Below are positions 5,036-6,746 of a stretch of 6,746 bases of DNA, in pieces. The first letter of the stretch is position 1, and each line of letters starts with the position of its first letter. Where the stretch lies: assembly GCA_937901345.1 (NCBI GenBank), contig CALCHM010000180.1, positions 1-6,746 on the forward strand, written 5' to 3'. The DNA comes from an uncultured Prevotella sp. Its GTDB lineage: Bacteria > Bacteroidota > Bacteroidia > Bacteroidales > Bacteroidaceae. Position numbers and translations under genes: made by a program. The notes under the pieces are model-generated. The model made no database searches. It was given only the letters and a program-made list of their open reading frames with translations, and was not told the origin of the DNA.

Positions 5036-6746
5036 TTAGAAAATAACCTTCTTACCGTTGATGATATACACACCCTTCGTTGCCTTTGCTACACGGCGAC
5101 CAGAGAGGTCGTAGATTGCGGGTGATGCAGCACCACCAACTACTGTAGCGTTGTCTATACCTGTAATATCATCGTCGCCAAAACTGAGACTCAACGCTGT
5201 CGCTTCAGATTTGGGAACGTTCAAATAAGCCTTGTGGTTGTACACCTTGAAAGCAGCGCCCTTTTTGTAGAATCCTACAGGAACGTTATTCGCTGTGAGT
5301 ACGTAAGAAGTCACATCATCAGTGAGTGCTACTTCCTTGAACTCAGCAGCGCCAGCATAACCACGGAGCATATTGCCTTCGGTTTCTGTTGCGCCATCTT
5401 CGGCAGTATAGAAGAAATCATATTTTTCACCTGCCGTACCACGAACTACAACGCCTGTCTTCGCAGGGATGATGTCGTCTTCAATCTGAGTCATGGTGAT
5501 TGTGCCCACAGCATTGCCTTCAGTGTCAGTTCCGTTCATCATGGGTTCTTCTTTTGCCACATAAGCCGTCACGCCTTCGGGGATTGTTGTAGCAGCGTTA
5601 GCGTAGAACGTACCGATACCCTGTTCACTAATCGTGCTTTCTACCTTTGCCTTAGTTGCTGCAGTAGAAGCGATAGGTTTGAAGGGAGTTTCTTCCGTAA
5701 ACTTGTACGCTCCGTTACTTGCCCAGTCGAGCGAGAAGCGCACGAAGCGCATTACGAATGCGTTTGAAACACCGTTTTCTTCGTAGTAAACGCCGAGCGT
5801 TCCGTCAGGAAGCACCACCGTTGCGCTATAGCAAGAACCACGAGGACAAATCGTCTTGGGAGCACCAAATGTTTCGCCTTCGTCCGTGGAAAGAGCGATG
5901 CTCACGTTTTCACGAATGCCACTATTGGGAAGCGTTTGGAGCGCAATGTCCCAAGGATTGCCTTCGAGGGTAGAACACCAAACCATGTACTCACCATCAC
6001 AAGCGTTGCCAGAGATACCAGTATTGAAGCGTGTCTGTGAAGGATATTGCCATGTTGCACCATCGTTAGAAGTTACGTTATGATAGTTGTAACCACTTGC
6101 ACGTACGCTGATAGCAAGGTCGCCATTGTTGCGTTCCAAAGATTTAGGTTCGTCGGCACCAGCAGTACCGCTTGTGCCGCTTACGTACCAGTTCTTACCG
6201 CCGTCCTTACTCATGAAGAAGTAGAAATGCTGGCTGTTGTCCGCTTGGCGATTTACGAAGTTGGAAACGAGTGTTCCGTCACGCTTCTGAAGTGCTGCAC
6301 CTGAACCAGAGAAACCACTCTTCCAAGTCTTCGTGTCGGGATTATCACAGTTGGCACCAAAGAGGGCGTCAGTGTGGTCAACGGGAGCATCCCATGTCAA
6401 ACCACCGTCGTGACTGGTGATTGTCTTCCAACGGGGAGGTTCTGCCGCAGTTCCCTGGAAGAAACCGTGTCCATAAGTTCCGGCGCTAGTTACGATACCA
6501 ATAATATCACCGTTGTCGCGATTGGTTACGATAGAAGCATCACCATGACCGTAGTTGCCACCTGTTTCAGCAGTACCCGCTACAGTTACGGGGTCACTCC
6601 ATGTCTTACCCATATCGTCAGAGTATTGTGCCACCACGTAGCAGTGGTTGGGGAGGTCGGCTTGGCTCTGCTTGCGGTCGTCGGTGAGCACCACGAGACG
6701 CTTGCCGTCCTTGGTCACGGTGATGGCAGGGATGCGATAGTGGAGC
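5036..6746 (-). CDS. Sialidase (exo-alpha-sialidase), C-terminal part; 5' end outside window
   Basis: The frame is open to the right edge, where it reads YRIPAI, the FRIP-type motif whose Arg binds the sialic acid carboxylate. The start lies beyond 6746. Numbering from codon 6716-6718, Asp-box repeats of the beta-propeller are SDDMGKTW (33-40), SHDGGLTW (102-109), SKDGGKNW (170-177), a short SNDGATW (217-223) and STDEGETF (277-284). D21 in ADLP aligns by eye with the acid/base Asp, and Y297 in CYS is the likely nucleophile; R269 may be a second triad Arg. After the propeller (to about 340) comes a module at about 360-515 (FYANAATTIPEGVTAYV…) that I recall from Prevotella secreted proteins. 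The last ~30 residues (IYDLSGRRV…KGVYIINGKKVIF) look like a T9SS type A sorting domain. The enzyme should therefore be exported and act on host or mucin sialic acid at the surface. Specificity is not determined. Confidence 0.93.
   Translation of the reverse strand, partial: LHYRIPAITVTKDGKRLVVLTDDRKQSQADLPNHCYVVAQYSDDMGKTWSDPVTVAGTAETGGNYGHGDASIVTNRDNGDIIGIVTSAGTYGHGFFQGTAAEPPRWKTITSHDGGLTWDAPVDHTDALFGANCDNPDTKTWKSGFSGSGAALQKRDGTLVSNFVNRQADNSQHFYFFMSKDGGKNWYVSGTSGTAGADEPKSLERNNGDLAISVRASGYNYHNVTSNDGATWQYPSQTRFNTGISGNACDGEYMVWCSTLEGNPWDIALQTLPNSGIRENVSIALSTDEGETFGAPKTICPRGSCYSATVVLPDGTLGVYYEENGVSNAFVMRFVRFSLDWASNGAYKFTEETPFKPIASTAATKAKVESTISEQGIGTFYANAATTIPEGVTAYVAKEEPMMNGTDTEGNAVGTITMTQIEDDIIPAKTGVVVRGTAGEKYDFFYTAEDGATETEGNMLRGYAGAAEFKEVALTDDVTSYVLTANNVPVGFYKKGAAFKVYNHKAYLNVPKSEATALSLSFGDDDITGIDNATVVGGAASPAIYDLSGRRVAKATKGVYIINGKKVIF

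Noticed and set aside
5234..6304. Several plus-strand open frames opposite the sialidase
   Set aside because: All are antisense shadows of the sialidase reading frame.

Overview
The window looks like chromosomal DNA of a Bacteroidales bacterium, most likely Prevotella or a close relative. Four signs point there. Two promoters fit the Bacteroidetes consensus (TTTG, 19-20 nt, TAnnTTTG). The tRNA gene does not encode its CCA end. The sialidase ends in what looks like a type IX secretion (T9SS) C-terminal sorting domain. A small protein of the 'MKKEYI.P.TE' kind, which I recall from Prevotella genomes, follows it. All recognisable genes lie on the minus strand. The genus is inferred from these signatures; no database search was possible.

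Layout, left to right. Positions 1-1626 hold no credible protein gene. This block contains a tandem array of about 18 units with a 42-bp period (about 248-1016). A ~42-bp imperfect direct repeat (61-102 and 1018-1059) brackets it. A second, GC-rich repeat family follows (1139-1537): three related copies in +, -, + orientation and several short perfect hairpins with mostly 3-nt loops. Next, all on the minus strand, come a HAD phosphatase of the phosphoglycolate phosphatase type (1627-2283), a terminator (2323-2360), tRNA-Thr(UGU) (2366-2439) with its own promoter (2513-2543), a GH25 lysozyme-like secreted hydrolase (2757-3572), a terminator-like hairpin (3594-3623), a secreted M23/LysM peptidase (3699-4595) with its own promoter (4618-4649), a terminator (4801-4837), a 52-residue small protein (4862-5020), and the C-terminal part of a sialidase (5036-6746) whose start lies beyond the right edge.

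Transcription runs right to left. The sialidase and small protein appear to form the end of one operon closed by the 4801-4837 terminator. The M23 peptidase starts a new unit. GH25 and the phosphatase each sit just behind a terminator-like hairpin with little room for a promoter, so they may depend on readthrough. GH25 and M23 are both envelope-directed peptidoglycan enzymes. The sialidase would release host sialic acids at the surface or outside the cell.

The least explained part is the 1.6-kb repeat region. Its units carry conserved or near-conserved quasi-palindromes, an AT-rich spacer, and at the right end an alternating two-unit (~85-bp) higher-order pattern. The small protein after the sialidase is the other item most worth following up.
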